From positions 248,001 through 312,000 of the forward strand of contig NZ_LIVZ01000007.1 in the NCBI RefSeq assembly GCF_001905845.1: a stretch of DNA of 64,000 nt. The letters run 5' to 3'. The position numbers and the translations under genes are program-made. Position 1 is the first letter of the stretch. Every line of letters begins with the position of its first letter. This DNA comes from Streptomyces sp. TSRI0107 (GTDB lineage: Bacteria > Actinomycetota > Actinomycetes > Streptomycetales > Streptomycetaceae). Shown here piece by piece: positions 33,844-42,782 of this stretch. The notes under the pieces are model-generated. The model worked only from the letters and a program-made list of their open reading frames with translations, had not been told where the DNA came from and searched no databases.

Positions 33844-35510
33844 GTGAGGTCCCCCTCGTCGTCGGCCTCGGTGCGGGCCGTTTCGTCCTTGTCGTCCTTG
33901 TTCTCGTCGAGCAGGTGCAGATACGCGGTGGGGTTGCGGGTGAAGGCGGTCGGGTCACCCGGGTTGTTCTTCCGCAGGCCCGCCCAGAAGGACTCGACCC
34001 ACAGGCCGGGCGGCGGCAGTTCCTTCTCGGGCTCCGGCTCCGGCTCGGGCTCGGCCGGCGCCCACGGGTCCTGCCTGGCCCGTTCGGCGGCCCGCTCGGC
34101 CGCCTCCTTCACGGTCTGGTCGAACGCCGCCTCCTCGGCGATCCGCTGGCTGAGCGGGGTCTTGACCCGGCTGCGGCGCTGCGGCAGGCCTTGCTCGGTC
34201 CACTCGGTGACCACGGGGATGTCGTCCTCCATGGACACCGTGGCGGGGATGCGCGGGTTGGTGGGGCGGCGGATCTTGGGCTTGCGCGCGGGACCGGCGA
34301 GCGCGCCCTTCGGGCGATCCGCGACGGACTGGGCGCCGATGCCGTGCGGGACGAAGCCGAGCACGCCGGGTTCGTCGGTCATCATGTTCCGCGGCACGAC
34401 GAGCACCGCGCGCAGACCGCCGTACGCCGAGGAGCGCAGGGAGATCTGCATGTTGTGTTCCTTGCACAGACGGCCGACGACGGCGAAGCCCAGCTGGGGA
34501 ATGTCCGTGATCACCTCGAGGTCGGTGCCGTCCATGGCCTTCTCCAGCAGCCCCTCGAGCCGCAGCCTGGACTCCTCGTTGAGGTCGGGGCCGCAGTCCT
34601 CCATCTCGATGGCCACGCCGTACTGCACCTCGTGCGCGGTGACGTGCACCTGGGTGGTCGGCGGCGAGTAGCGGGTGGCGTTGTCGAGGATCTCCGCGCA
34701 GGCGTGGATGATCGGCTCGACCGCGGTGCCCTTGATGTTGACCTTGGCGATGGACTTCAGGTCGATGCGCTTGTACTCGAGGATGCGGGACATGGCGCCG
34801 CGCAGCACGCTGTAGAGCGCGACGGGCTGGGGCCACTGGCGTGCGGGGCGGCCGCCGCCGAGCACGGAGACGGTGTCGGCGAGGCGGCCGATCAGGGCGT
34901 TGCCGTGGTCGATGCGCAGCAGGTCCTGGAAGACCTCGTGGTTGCGGCCGTGGTCCTCCTCCATCTCGCGGAGTTCCTTGGCCTGCTGGTGGACGATGGC
35001 CTGGACGCGCTGGGCGACGTGGACGAAGGAGCGCTGGGCTCCGTCGCGCATGACCGCCTCGCTGTCGACGGCCTTGAGCACCTGGCGCAGCAGGGAGGCG
35101 TGCAGCGCGCCGAGCTGGCGGAACGCCGGGACGTGCCGCTCCAGGCGGATGAACACCTCCCTGGGGGGCAGGCCCTTGCGCGTCATGTGCAGGGCGGTGG
35201 GCAGGATCTCCTCGGTGAGCACCACGAGGACCTGGTCCCGGTCGGCCAGGCGCTGTTCCAGTTGCGCGCTGCGCCGGGCGTGTTCGTCCTGCTGGGCGCG
35301 GAGCGCGCGACCGCGGCGGGCCGCCTCGGCCGCCGTCAGCACGACCAGCAGCGTGGCGATGCCGCCGCACAGGCCGACCGCGAGCCGCGCCGAGTGCGCC
35401 ACCACGGCGACGGCGGCTCCGGTCGCCGCCGCCATCACTATGGCCGGTGGCAACAGCACACGCGCGTAGGGGAGTTCACGGCGTCGGGGCGGGGGTTGAA
35501 CACTCACCAT
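33840..35510 (-). CDS. rarA: conservon 9 histidine kinase-like membrane protein
   Basis: A 556-residue protein of the CvnA class. Two helices (about 23-43 and 45-62) anchor it, with a coiled-coil (70-95) and a dimerisation region where a canonical H-box is replaced by LLRIDHGNALIGRLADTVSV. The ATPase domain is recognisable (EILDNATRYSPPTTQVHVT, EDCGPDLNEESR, DIPQLGFAVVGRLCKEHNM). The C-terminal 170 residues are charged and disordered. In S. coelicolor this conservon restrains aerial mycelium formation and antibiotic production. It heads the rarABCDE operon, which is translationally coupled through RarD. Confidence 0.95.
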   Translation of the reverse strand: MVSVQPPPRRRELPYARVLLPPAIVMAAATGAAVAVVAHSARLAVGLCGGIATLLVVLTAAEAARRGRALRAQQDEHARRSAQLEQRLADRDQVLVVLTEEILPTALHMTRKGLPPREVFIRLERHVPAFRQLGALHASLLRQVLKAVDSEAVMRDGAQRSFVHVAQRVQAIVHQQAKELREMEEDHGRNHEVFQDLLRIDHGNALIGRLADTVSVLGGGRPARQWPQPVALYSVLRGAMSRILEYKRIDLKSIAKVNIKGTAVEPIIHACAEILDNATRYSPPTTQVHVTAHEVQYGVAIEMEDCGPDLNEESRLRLEGLLEKAMDGTDLEVITDIPQLGFAVVGRLCKEHNMQISLRSSAYGGLRAVLVVPRNMMTDEPGVLGFVPHGIGAQSVADRPKGALAGPARKPKIRRPTNPRIPATVSMEDDIPVVTEWTEQGLPQRRSRVKTPLSQRIAEEAAFDQTVKEAAERAAERARQDPWAPAEPEPEPEPEKELPPPGLWVESFWAGLRKNNPGDPTAFTRNPTAYLHLLDENKDDKDETARTEADDEGDLT

Positions 35511-35843
35511 GTGGGCCCTCTGAAACGAATCGGCTGGGTGTCGGGCGAGCTTGCGGGGGGAAGAGTCATGGAAATGTCTGGGTAATCAAGACGATTGGGA
35601 ACAGACGCACGAATACACCGCAACTCGGTGCGCTGCGGGCGAGCTTAGTCCGACCGGATCATCGCCGTGTCATATTCAGCAACCGCCTGAAACGGGCCGC
35701 GGGCACGGAGTACGCTCGATTTCATTTACACGCCAAGAGATCACTCGCGCACCCTGCGTAACAGCGAACGGGCATACGAAAGCCGTTCACCCGGGAGGGT
35801 GAACGGCTTTCGTGAGACCCTTCGGAGGCGCGGCGAACCGCGG
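35511..35843. other. 330-bp intergenic region: rar promoter and helicase terminator
   Basis: No gene is seen. The left part (35511-35770) is relatively AT-rich for this genome (for example GATTTCATTTACACG) and should hold the promoter of rarA, whose developmental regulation would act here. The right end contains a 16-bp perfect hairpin terminating the helicase gene. Confidence 0.6.
35777..35812 (-). terminator. terminator of the helicase gene
   Basis: CGAAAGCCGTTCACCC (35777-35792) and GGGTGAACGGCTTTCG (35797-35812) form a perfect 16-bp stem with a 4-nt GGGA loop, 31 bp after the helicase stop. It is one of the strongest hairpins in the window. Confidence 0.9.
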
Positions 35844-38651
35844 TCAGCCCACCGACGAGTAGGCGACGACGCCCCGCAGCAGCCCGTCGACCGCCTTGCG
35901 CGCGGCCTTCGGCACGGTCGACCCCTCCGCGGGGGCCGCCGCCTGGATCTGCCCGAGCACGTCGATGACCTGCTTGCACCACCGCACGAAGTCACCGGCC
36001 GGCATCTCCGCCTCGCGCAGCACCTCGTCGAGGCCCTTGCCGGAGGCCCACATGTACGCGGCCCAGGCGAACCCGAGATCCGGCTCCCGCTGCCCGACGC
36101 CCTCGGTCTGGTTGATGCGGTACTCCTCCTCCAAGGCGTCCAGCCGCCCCCAGATCCGCACCATCTCGCCGAGCGCTGCCTTCGCCTTGCCGGACGGCAG
36201 CTTCGGGGCGAGCGCGTCGTCACCGACCCGCGCCTCGTACACCAACGCCGAGACGCACGCGGCGAGTTCGGCCGGGCCGAGCCCTTCCCAGACCCCGGCG
36301 CGCAGGCACTCGCTGGCCAGCAGGTCCAGCTCGCCGTAGAGCCGGGCGAGCCGCTTGCCGTGCTCGGTGACCTCGTTGTCGCGCAGATAGTCCAGCTCGG
36401 TCAGCAGCGCGACGATCCGGTCGAAGGTCCGCGCAATGGTGTTGGTGCGCCCCTCGATGCGGCGCTCCAGCTGCTTGGTGTCCCGCAGCAGCCGGTGGTA
36501 CCGCTCGGCCCAGCGCGCGTGGTCCTCACGGTCGTTGCACCCGTGACACGGGTGCGCCCTGAGCGCCGCCCGCAGCCGGGCGATCTCCCGGTCGTCCGCG
36601 GCCTGCGAGCGGCGCTTGCGGTGCCGGTCGGGCGCGATGTGCCCGGCCTTGCTGCGCAGCGCGGACGCCAGGTCCCGGCGCGACTGCGGCGAGCGCGGGT
36701 TGAACGAGCGCGGGATCCGCATCCGGTCCAGCGGCTCCACCGGCACCGGGAAGTCCATCGACGCCAGCCGCTTGACCTGCCGTTCGGCGGTGAGCACCAG
36801 CGGGCGCGGCCCGTCGTGGTGCTCGAGGCCCCGGTGCCCGTTGGACCGCCCGGCCGGCAGCCCCGGGTCGAGCACCAGCGCCAGCCCGGCGTACTTCCCG
36901 GTCGGCACATGGATGACGTCGCCGGGCTTGAGCCGCTCCAGCGCGACGGCGGCCTCGGCGCGCCGCTGCGCCGCGCCCTGCCGGGCCAGCTCGGTCTCAC
37001 GGTCCTTCAGCTCACGGCGCAGTCGCGCGTACTCCTCGAAGTCGCCGAGGTGGCAGGTCATGGACTCCTTGTAGCCGTCCAGCCCCTCCTCGTTGCGCTG
37101 CACCTGCCGGGAGATGCCGACGACCGACTTGTCGGCCTGGAACTGGGCGAACGACGTCTCCAGCAGCTCGCGCGAGCGGTGCCGCCCGAACTGCTCGACC
37201 AGGTTGACCGCCATGTTGTACGACGGCTTGAAGCTGGAGCGCAGCGGATACGTCCGGGTGCCCGCGAGGCCCGCCAGGTGCTCGGGGCTCATGCCGCGCT
37301 GCCACAGCACGACCGCGTGACCCTCGACGTCGATGCCGCGCCGCCCGGCGCGGCCGGTCAGCTGGGTGTACTCGCCCGGGGTGATGTCGGCGTGCTGCTC
37401 GCCGTTCCACTTGACCAGCTTCTCCAGCACCACCGACCGCGCGGGCATGTTGATGCCCAGCGCCAGCGTCTCGGTGGCGAAGACGGCCTTGACCAGCCCG
37501 CGGACGAACAGTTCCTCGACGACCTCCTTGAACGTCGGCAGCATGCCCGCGTGATGGGCGGCGATACCGCGCTCCAGGCCCTCCAGCCACTCGTAGTACC
37601 CGAGGACGTGCAGGTCCTCCGGCGGGATCGACGAGGTGCGTTCCTCGACCAGCGACCGCACCTGTTCCCGCGCCGCCTCGTCGTTGAGCCGCAGTCCGGC
37701 GTACAGGCACTGCTGGACGGCGGCCTCGCAGGCGGCGCGGCTGAAGATGAAGGTGATCGCCGGGAGCAGCCCCTCGGCGTCCAGCCGCTCGATGACCTCG
37801 GGCCGGCTCGGCGTCCACACGCGTGAGCGCTGCCGCCGCTCCCGCTCCCGGTCGGCCTCGCGCATCGCCCGGCCGCGCCTGCGGTCCTGGAACGAGGGCC
37901 GGGTGGCCTCCATGCGCGCCATGCGCGTGAGGTCGGGGTTGACGGCCTTGCGGTGGCCCTCGCCCTCCTCGAACAGGTCGTACATCCGGCGCCCGGCGAG
38001 GACGTGCTGGAACAGCGGGACGGGCCGGTGCTCGGAGACGATCACCTCGGTGTCGCCGCGGACGGTGTCCAGCCAGTCGCCGAACTCCTCCGCGTTGGAC
38101 ACGGTCGCCGACAGTGACACCAGCGTCACGGACTCGGGCAGGTGGATGATCACCTCTTCCCAGACGGCGCCGCGGAAGCGGTCGGAGAGGTAGTGCACCT
38201 CGTCCATGACCACGTAGCCCAGGCCGAGGAGGGTCTGCGAGCCCGCGTACAGCATGTTCCGCAGCACCTCGGTGGTCATCACGACCACCGGGGCGCCGGA
38301 GTTGACGCTGTTGTCGCCGGTGAGCAGGCCGACCTTCTCCGTGCCGTAGCGGCGGCACAGGTCGTTGTACTTCTGGTTCGACAGCGCCTTGATGGGCGTC
38401 GTGTAGAAGCACTTCTTGCCCTGTCGCAGGGCGAGGTGGACGGCGAACTCGCCCACGATCGTCTTGCCCGAGCCGGTGGGAGCGGCCACCAGCACGCCCT
38501 TGCCCGCCTCCAGGGCCTGGCAGGCCTCGATCTGGAAGGGGTCGAGACCGAAGTCGTACATCTCGCGGAAGGACGCGAGCGCGGTGGCCTGCTCGGCTGC
38601 CCGCCTGCGGGCTGCCGCGTACCGCTCGGCCGGTGAGAGGTCCTGTGTCAT
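35844..38651 (-). CDS. helY: Ski2-like DEAD/DEAH-box helicase
   Basis: A 935-residue superfamily 2 helicase. Motifs: Q-like FGLDPFQIEACQALEAGKG, Walker A VAAPTGSGKTIVGEFA, TTPIKALSNQKY, DEVH box VVMDEVHYLSDRFRG, SAT VSLSATVSNAEEFGDW, and in RecA-like domain 2 TETLALGINMPARSVVLE and QLTGRAGRRGIDVEG. A winged-helix and DSHCT-type C terminus follows. It unwinds RNA or DNA; the actinobacterial HelY role is not settled. The ATG at 38651 is preferred over a frame extension to 38696. It lies beside lipid kinase and tat genes, as in Mycobacterium (helY downstream of tatC). Confidence 0.93.
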   Translation of the reverse strand: MTQDLSPAERYAAARRRAAEQATALASFREMYDFGLDPFQIEACQALEAGKGVLVAAPTGSGKTIVGEFAVHLALRQGKKCFYTTPIKALSNQKYNDLCRRYGTEKVGLLTGDNSVNSGAPVVVMTTEVLRNMLYAGSQTLLGLGYVVMDEVHYLSDRFRGAVWEEVIIHLPESVTLVSLSATVSNAEEFGDWLDTVRGDTEVIVSEHRPVPLFQHVLAGRRMYDLFEEGEGHRKAVNPDLTRMARMEATRPSFQDRRRGRAMREADRERERRQRSRVWTPSRPEVIERLDAEGLLPAITFIFSRAACEAAVQQCLYAGLRLNDEAAREQVRSLVEERTSSIPPEDLHVLGYYEWLEGLERGIAAHHAGMLPTFKEVVEELFVRGLVKAVFATETLALGINMPARSVVLEKLVKWNGEQHADITPGEYTQLTGRAGRRGIDVEGHAVVLWQRGMSPEHLAGLAGTRTYPLRSSFKPSYNMAVNLVEQFGRHRSRELLETSFAQFQADKSVVGISRQVQRNEEGLDGYKESMTCHLGDFEEYARLRRELKDRETELARQGAAQRRAEAAVALERLKPGDVIHVPTGKYAGLALVLDPGLPAGRSNGHRGLEHHDGPRPLVLTAERQVKRLASMDFPVPVEPLDRMRIPRSFNPRSPQSRRDLASALRSKAGHIAPDRHRKRRSQAADDREIARLRAALRAHPCHGCNDREDHARWAERYHRLLRDTKQLERRIEGRTNTIARTFDRIVALLTELDYLRDNEVTEHGKRLARLYGELDLLASECLRAGVWEGLGPAELAACVSALVYEARVGDDALAPKLPSGKAKAALGEMVRIWGRLDALEEEYRINQTEGVGQREPDLGFAWAAYMWASGKGLDEVLREAEMPAGDFVRWCKQVIDVLGQIQAAAPAEGSTVPKAARKAVDGLLRGVVAYSSVG

Positions 38652-38736
38652 CGTGCTTTCGAGCGTACCGGGCCGCACTGACAACAGGACGATCATTATC
38701 GGGATCCGGTCCTGTGAATCCGGCGATAGCCCCAGC

Positions 38737-39627
38737 TCAGGGGCCCGCGACCCGGACCGCGCCGGGCACGCAGCGCGCGGTCAGCGGCAGCGGTCCCAGC
38801 GGCTCGCCGTCGGCGTACCCGGTGATCCCGTCGGCCGCCAGCTCGACCGCCGCCGCGCGGTGCACGGTGACCTTGGGGTGGTCGACGTGCCCGCCCCGGT
38901 AGACCGTCGGGAAGACCCGCAGCAGCGTCCGCCGGGAGCAGTCCCCGACGACGGTGACGTCGAACAGCCCGTCGGTGAGGTCGGCACCGGGGCAGATACG
39001 CATCCCGCCGCCGTACGACGATCCGTTGCCGACCGCGACCAGGGTCGCCTCGACCTCGCGCACGGCTCCGTCGTCGAGGGTGATCCGGTACGGGAACGGC
39101 CGGAAGGCGGCCAGTTCGGCGAGCATCGCGAGGTCGTACTTGAGGCGGCCGGCGGGCCATCGCATGCGGTTGCCCCGGTCGTTGACCCGGGAGTCGAAGC
39201 CGGAGGCCAGCACGGTGCCGAACCAGCGGTCCCCGGCCCGGCCGAGGTCGATGTCGCGCAGCCGGTCCTCCTTGAGGGCGTCCGCGATCTGCCGGCCCGC
39301 GGCGGCCGGGTCCCGCACCGGCAGACCGAGGGCGCGGGCGAAGTCGTTGCCGGTGCCGACGGCGACCAGGCCGAGCGGGGTGCGGGTGCCGGCGACGGCC
39401 TGCAGGGCCAGGTTGACCATGCCGTCCCCGCCGACCGCGATCAGGGCACCGGTGCCGCCGGCCACGGCGTCCCGCGCGCGGGCCAGGGCGTCCCGGGCGT
39501 CCTCCCCGAGGACCGTCCGGACCGAGAAACCGGCCGCCCGCAACGCGGAAGCGGCCGGCTGCGCCGCGTGGGCGCCCCGGCCGCGGCCCGCGGTGGGGTT
39601 GACGAAGAGAGTGATCTCGCTGGTCAC
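38737..39627 (-). CDS. diacylglycerol kinase-family lipid kinase
   Basis: A 296-residue DAGK_cat/YegS-like kinase. Key motifs are LFVNPTAGRGRG, ALIAVGGDGMVNLALQAVAG and VAVGTGNDFARALGLP, with DGLFDVTVVGD and GITGYADGEPLG in the C-terminal lobe. It phosphorylates diacylglycerol or a related lipid at the cytoplasmic face of the membrane. It sits between tatC and helY, 30 bp after the tatC stop, and is probably co-transcribed with tat. Confidence 0.93.
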   Translation of the reverse strand: MTSEITLFVNPTAGRGRGAHAAQPAASALRAAGFSVRTVLGEDARDALARARDAVAGGTGALIAVGGDGMVNLALQAVAGTRTPLGLVAVGTGNDFARALGLPVRDPAAAGRQIADALKEDRLRDIDLGRAGDRWFGTVLASGFDSRVNDRGNRMRWPAGRLKYDLAMLAELAAFRPFPYRITLDDGAVREVEATLVAVGNGSSYGGGMRICPGADLTDGLFDVTVVGDCSRRTLLRVFPTVYRGGHVDHPKVTVHRAAAVELAADGITGYADGEPLGPLPLTARCVPGAVRVAGP

Positions 39628-39657
39628 GCAGTGACCTTACGAGGTGCGTCCCGCTCC

Positions 39658-40611
39658 TCAGGTCACGTCGTCATAACCGTTGACCCGGTCCCTGGTCGCC
39701 TGTTCGGGCAGCGCGGGGGCGGCGGCGACCGCCTCGATCTCGCCGATGTCCTCGGGGGTCAGGTCCAGCTCGGAGGCCTCGTCGTCGGCGGGGCCCAGGG
39801 CCTCGCGGCGGCTGCGACGGCGGTCGTTGACGAGCGAGACGACCACGGCGCCGAAGTACAGGATCCAGATCGGCCCGGCGAGCGCCAGCATGGTCAGCGG
39901 GTCGGTGCTGGGCGTGGCGATGGCCGCGAAGACCGTGATGCCCATGATCATGCCGCGCCACCAGCCGAGCATCCGCTTGCCGGAGATGGCGCCGGTGAAG
40001 TTGAGCATGACCAGCAGCAGCGGCAGCTCGAAGGAGAGGCCGAAGACGATGACCATCCGGGTCACCAGGTCGAGCAGGTCGTCCAGCGGCAGCAGGTTGT
40101 CGACGCCGAACGGCGTGAACTCGATCAGGACCTTCGCGGTGGTGGGCAGCACCTTGTAGGCGAAGTAGGCGCCGCCGAGGAAGAGCGGGAAACCGGTGCC
40201 GACGAACGCGTAGGCGTACTTCTTCTCGTGCTTGTGCAGACCGGGCGCGACGAAGGCCCACAGCTGGTACAGCCAGACCGGTGCGGCCAGCACGACACCG
40301 GCCATCAGGGACACCTTCAGCGCCAGTGTGAACGGGGTGAGCAGACCGTTGATCGTGATCTGCGCGCACGGGTCCTTGGCGTCCTCGGGCAGCCTCGCCA
40401 GCTCCTCGAAGGACTCCTTGCAGCCGACCGACTTCAGGATCGGCTCGGTGAAGAAGTTGATGATGTCGTTGTAGAAGAAGGCGGCGACGACCGTGACGAC
40501 GACGATCGCCAGCAACGCCTTCGCGAGCCGGTTGCGTAGCTCACGAAGGTGCTCCGCGAGGGGCATCCGCCCCTCGGGATCCTTCTCCTGCTTGCGGGCA
40601 GACTTCAGCAA
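39658..40611 (-). CDS. tatC: Sec-independent protein translocase TatC
   Basis: A 317-residue protein with six transmembrane helices. It begins with the conserved MPLAEHLRELRNRLAKALLA and shows FNFTGAISGKRM-like loops and LPLLLVMLNFTG. The twin-arginine signal peptide is recognised by its N-terminal cytoplasmic part. A charged tail of about 65 residues rich in Glu and Arg follows the last helix, as in other Streptomyces. It follows tatA by 47 bp. No tatB is present here. Confidence 0.97.
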   Translation of the reverse strand: MLKSARKQEKDPEGRMPLAEHLRELRNRLAKALLAIVVVTVVAAFFYNDIINFFTEPILKSVGCKESFEELARLPEDAKDPCAQITINGLLTPFTLALKVSLMAGVVLAAPVWLYQLWAFVAPGLHKHEKKYAYAFVGTGFPLFLGGAYFAYKVLPTTAKVLIEFTPFGVDNLLPLDDLLDLVTRMVIVFGLSFELPLLLVMLNFTGAISGKRMLGWWRGMIMGITVFAAIATPSTDPLTMLALAGPIWILYFGAVVVSLVNDRRRSRREALGPADDEASELDLTPEDIGEIEAVAAAPALPEQATRDRVNGYDDVT

Positions 40612-40658
40612 CCCACGTTCCCATCTCGTGCGGCGGGCCGGAGGTCACCGGCCCTGCG

Positions 40659-40943
40659 TCAGCGCTTGGTCGTGTCCGTCGGCTCGGTGACCGGGCGGGA
40701 GCTGGTCACGTCGCCGGGGGCGGCCTGGATGACGCGCTGCGCGGGCTGCTCGTCGGAGTTGTTCGGCGGGTCGGCCGGGGCCGAGGACTTGCCGTCCTCC
40801 TTCATCGCCTTGGCCTCGCTCTTGAGGATGCGCGCGGACTTGCCGAGCGAGCGGGCCATGTCCGGAAGCTTCTTCGCGCCGAACAGCAGGATGATGACGA
40901 CGAGGATGAGAATGATCTCGGGGGCTCCGAGCTTCCCGAACAT
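40659..40943 (-). CDS. tatA: Sec-independent protein translocase TatA
   Basis: A 94-residue protein: one N-terminal helix (GAPEIILILVVIILLFGAKK), the conserved FGAKKLPDMARSLGKSARIL hinge and amphipathic helix, and a charged tail ending TSSRPVTEPTDTTKR. It forms the translocation pore with TatC. The upstream region contains a perfect 20-bp palindrome (40982-41001). tatA-tatC-lipid kinase form the likely operon. Confidence 0.97.
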   Translation of the reverse strand: MFGKLGAPEIILILVVIILLFGAKKLPDMARSLGKSARILKSEAKAMKEDGKSSAPADPPNNSDEQPAQRVIQAAPGDVTSSRPVTEPTDTTKR

Positions 40944-40981
40944 AAGCTTTTACCTTCTCACCGAGGCGGGTGGGTGGGCGG

Positions 40982-41001
40982 CTGTCCGACCGGTCGGACA
41001 G
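40982..41001. promoter_or_regulatory. perfect 20-bp palindrome upstream of tatA
   Basis: CTGTCCGACCGGTCGGACAG is fully self-complementary and lies 39 bp before the tatA start, a position suited to a dimeric repressor or to transcript control. Its core TGTCCGACCGGTCG is identical to a 14-mer upstream of infC (9608-9621). A further TGTCCGA half-site follows at 41003-41009. The binding protein is unknown. Confidence 0.5.
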
Positions 41002-41240
41002 GTGTCCGAACGACCGTGCTGGCAGCGATCGTAACGCTCAGGGGTAAACGTCCGGCAATCCCCGTGCGTACTCCCGGTTCGCGATCCGGGCCTCGTTTTC
41101 CGGACCGCGACCAGCAGCGTACCTGGCAGGTGGGCCGACTCGACAGGGCGAAGCGGCCCAAAGCACATGAACTCACCGGACTCACAGGGGCCGCACAGCA
41201 CGACCCGCGACGCGGCTCACAGTGCGGCTACCGGTACGGC

Positions 41241-41435
41241 TCACAGCGCGTCCGCGGAGCGGGCCGCGTTGACGGCGGCGCGCTCCAGGTCCTCGGCGGC
41301 GCGGTTGATGCGGCGCGCGGAGTCGGCGACCTGCAGGCCGAGGCGCCGCGCCTCCACGAAGACCCGCACGGCGAGCACGCCGAGAACGGCAAGACCCAGG
41401 AAACCCACAGCAACCGCGAACATCGGCCAGAACAT
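41241..41435 (-). CDS. small single-pass membrane protein, unknown function
   Basis: A 64-residue protein: an N-terminal transmembrane helix (MFAVAVGFLGLAVLGVLAVR) followed by a charged amphipathic or coiled-coil helix (EARRLGLQVADSARRINRAA, EDLERAAVNAARS). The topology mimics TatA/TatB in outline but lacks the FG hinge and conserved Glu of that family. It lies 10 bp after the zinc-ribbon gene and upstream of tatA, so it may be part of the pafBC-tat transcription unit. Not recognised further. Confidence 0.75.
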   Translation of the reverse strand: MFWPMFAVAVGFLGLAVLGVLAVRVFVEARRLGLQVADSARRINRAAEDLERAAVNAARSADAL

Positions 41436-41445
41436 GACGCCGAGC

Positions 41446-41736
41446 CTAGACCGTCGAGTGGAGCCGCAGGGTCCGCACGCCGCCGCCGGTGAGGAGTTCG
41501 ACGATCCGCTCCCCCGCGGGCTTGCGGACGGCCGCCCCGCACTCGGGGCAGGTGAACGAGTAGAACGTCGTACGGCTGCTGGCGCCGATGGCCAGCCGCA
41601 GGGCGCTCGCGGCGAGTTCGAAGCGGCCCCGGCAGTCCGGGCAGCCGGCCTTGAACACCACCGGGGTGGCGCTGCGCATCCCGGCGAACGCCGAGGCCAC
41701 CGACACAGCGCGGACGCCGGACGCCGACTCGCTCAC
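41446..41736 (-). CDS. small zinc-ribbon protein
   Basis: A 96-residue protein with two CPxC knuckles: KAGCPDCRGRFELAAS and FYSFTCPECGAAVRKPAGE, spaced as in a zinc ribbon. It starts with GTG at 41736, overlapping the pafC stop (GTGA), so it is translated with pafBC. Function unknown; it could bind nucleic acid or protein. In mycobacteria pafC is followed directly by tatA, so this gene and the next are a Streptomyces-side addition to the conserved order, judging from memory. Confidence 0.8.
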   Translation of the reverse strand: MSESASGVRAVSVASAFAGMRSATPVVFKAGCPDCRGRFELAASALRLAIGASSRTTFYSFTCPECGAAVRKPAGERIVELLTGGGVRTLRLHSTV

Positions 41737-42764
41737 AGTCCCTGCTCCTGCCTGTCGAACAGCTCGTCGTGAACGGGGCTTTCGAGACCGTCGTACGCGC
41801 CCAGCGCCTCGCGGGCGACCCGGCGGGCGCTCTCGGCCAGTTCGGCCGGGGCGACGATCCGTCCGTCCCGGCCGAGGCGCAGCGCGAGGCGGCGCAGCGA
41901 GGCCGGGTCGGGGGTGCGCAGGGTGATCCGCAGACCGCCGTCCGGGAGTTCCTCGGCGCTGTCGTGCGGGTAGTACTCGGCGACCCAGCGGCCGCCGGGG
42001 CCGACCTCGACGATCACCTCGGGGTCCTCGGCCGCGGGCTGCACCAGCCCCTCGGACAGGTCCCGCAGCTCGATCTCGGGCGGCGCGGAGGGCTCGTCGA
42101 GGATGCGGATCTCGGCGACCCGGTCGAGCCGGAAGGTGCGGCGCGCCTCGGAGCGGCGGCACCAGGCCTCGACATAGGTGTGGCCGACGCTGACCAGCCG
42201 GATGGGGTCGATCTCGCGCTCGGTGACCTCGTCGCGGGCCGGCGAGTAGTAGCGGATCCACAGCCGGCGGCGCTCGGAGATCGCCCGGTCGACGTCGGCG
42301 AAGACCCCGCCCTCCGACTCGAAGGTCACCGACAGCCGGGAGCTGGCGCCCGCCGCCTCGCCCGCCGCGGTCTCCACCTTGGCGGTGGCCCGCAGCAGCG
42401 CCTGCCGGTCGCTCTCGCGCAGCCCGGGCAGGGTGGCCACGGCGCGGGCGGCCACCAGCAGCGCGGTCGCCTCGTCGGCGGCGAGCCGCAGCGGCTCGGC
42501 CGCCTCCGCGCCGAGGGCGGCCGGGTTGTGCCACCAGATGCGCTCGCCGTCGGTGTCGATGTCCAGCAGATCGCCGCCGCGGAAGCTGGTGCCGCACATG
42601 GGCAGCACGTCGAGGTCGGAGACCAGCTCCTCCTCGGTGATGCCGAAAGCGCGGGCGACGTCCTCGATCCGGGCGCCGGGGCGCTCCTTGAGATACGTCA
42701 CCAGGGAGAGCATCCGCCGGGTCTGGTCGATCGCGTTCACGGGCCTGACCGGTCTGCCTGCCAC
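41733..42764 (-). CDS. pafC: WYL-domain regulator PafC
   Basis: A 343-residue regulator: an N-terminal winged-helix part (RRMLSLVTYLKERPGARIED, VARAFGITEEELVSDLDVL), then a WYL domain (RRLWIRYYSPARDEVTEREI, GHTYVEAWCRRSEARRTFRL) and a C-terminal WCX part. PafB and PafC form a heteromer that activates DNA-damage genes through RNA polymerase in mycobacteria. Here pafB lies 18 bp upstream in the same operon, close to the pupylation genes as in Mycobacterium. Confidence 0.92.
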   Translation of the reverse strand: MAGRPVRPVNAIDQTRRMLSLVTYLKERPGARIEDVARAFGITEEELVSDLDVLPMCGTSFRGGDLLDIDTDGERIWWHNPAALGAEAAEPLRLAADEATALLVAARAVATLPGLRESDRQALLRATAKVETAAGEAAGASSRLSVTFESEGGVFADVDRAISERRRLWIRYYSPARDEVTEREIDPIRLVSVGHTYVEAWCRRSEARRTFRLDRVAEIRILDEPSAPPEIELRDLSEGLVQPAAEDPEVIVEVGPGGRWVAEYYPHDSAEELPDGGLRITLRTPDPASLRRLALRLGRDGRIVAPAELAESARRVAREALGAYDGLESPVHDELFDRQEQGL

Positions 42765-42782
42765 TGTCCGTCCCCCTCCCCC

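Noticed and set aside
41241-41435. A second TatA/TatB protein
   Set aside because: It has the helix-plus-amphipathic shape but lacks the FG hinge and conserved acidic residue, so only unknown membrane protein is claimed.
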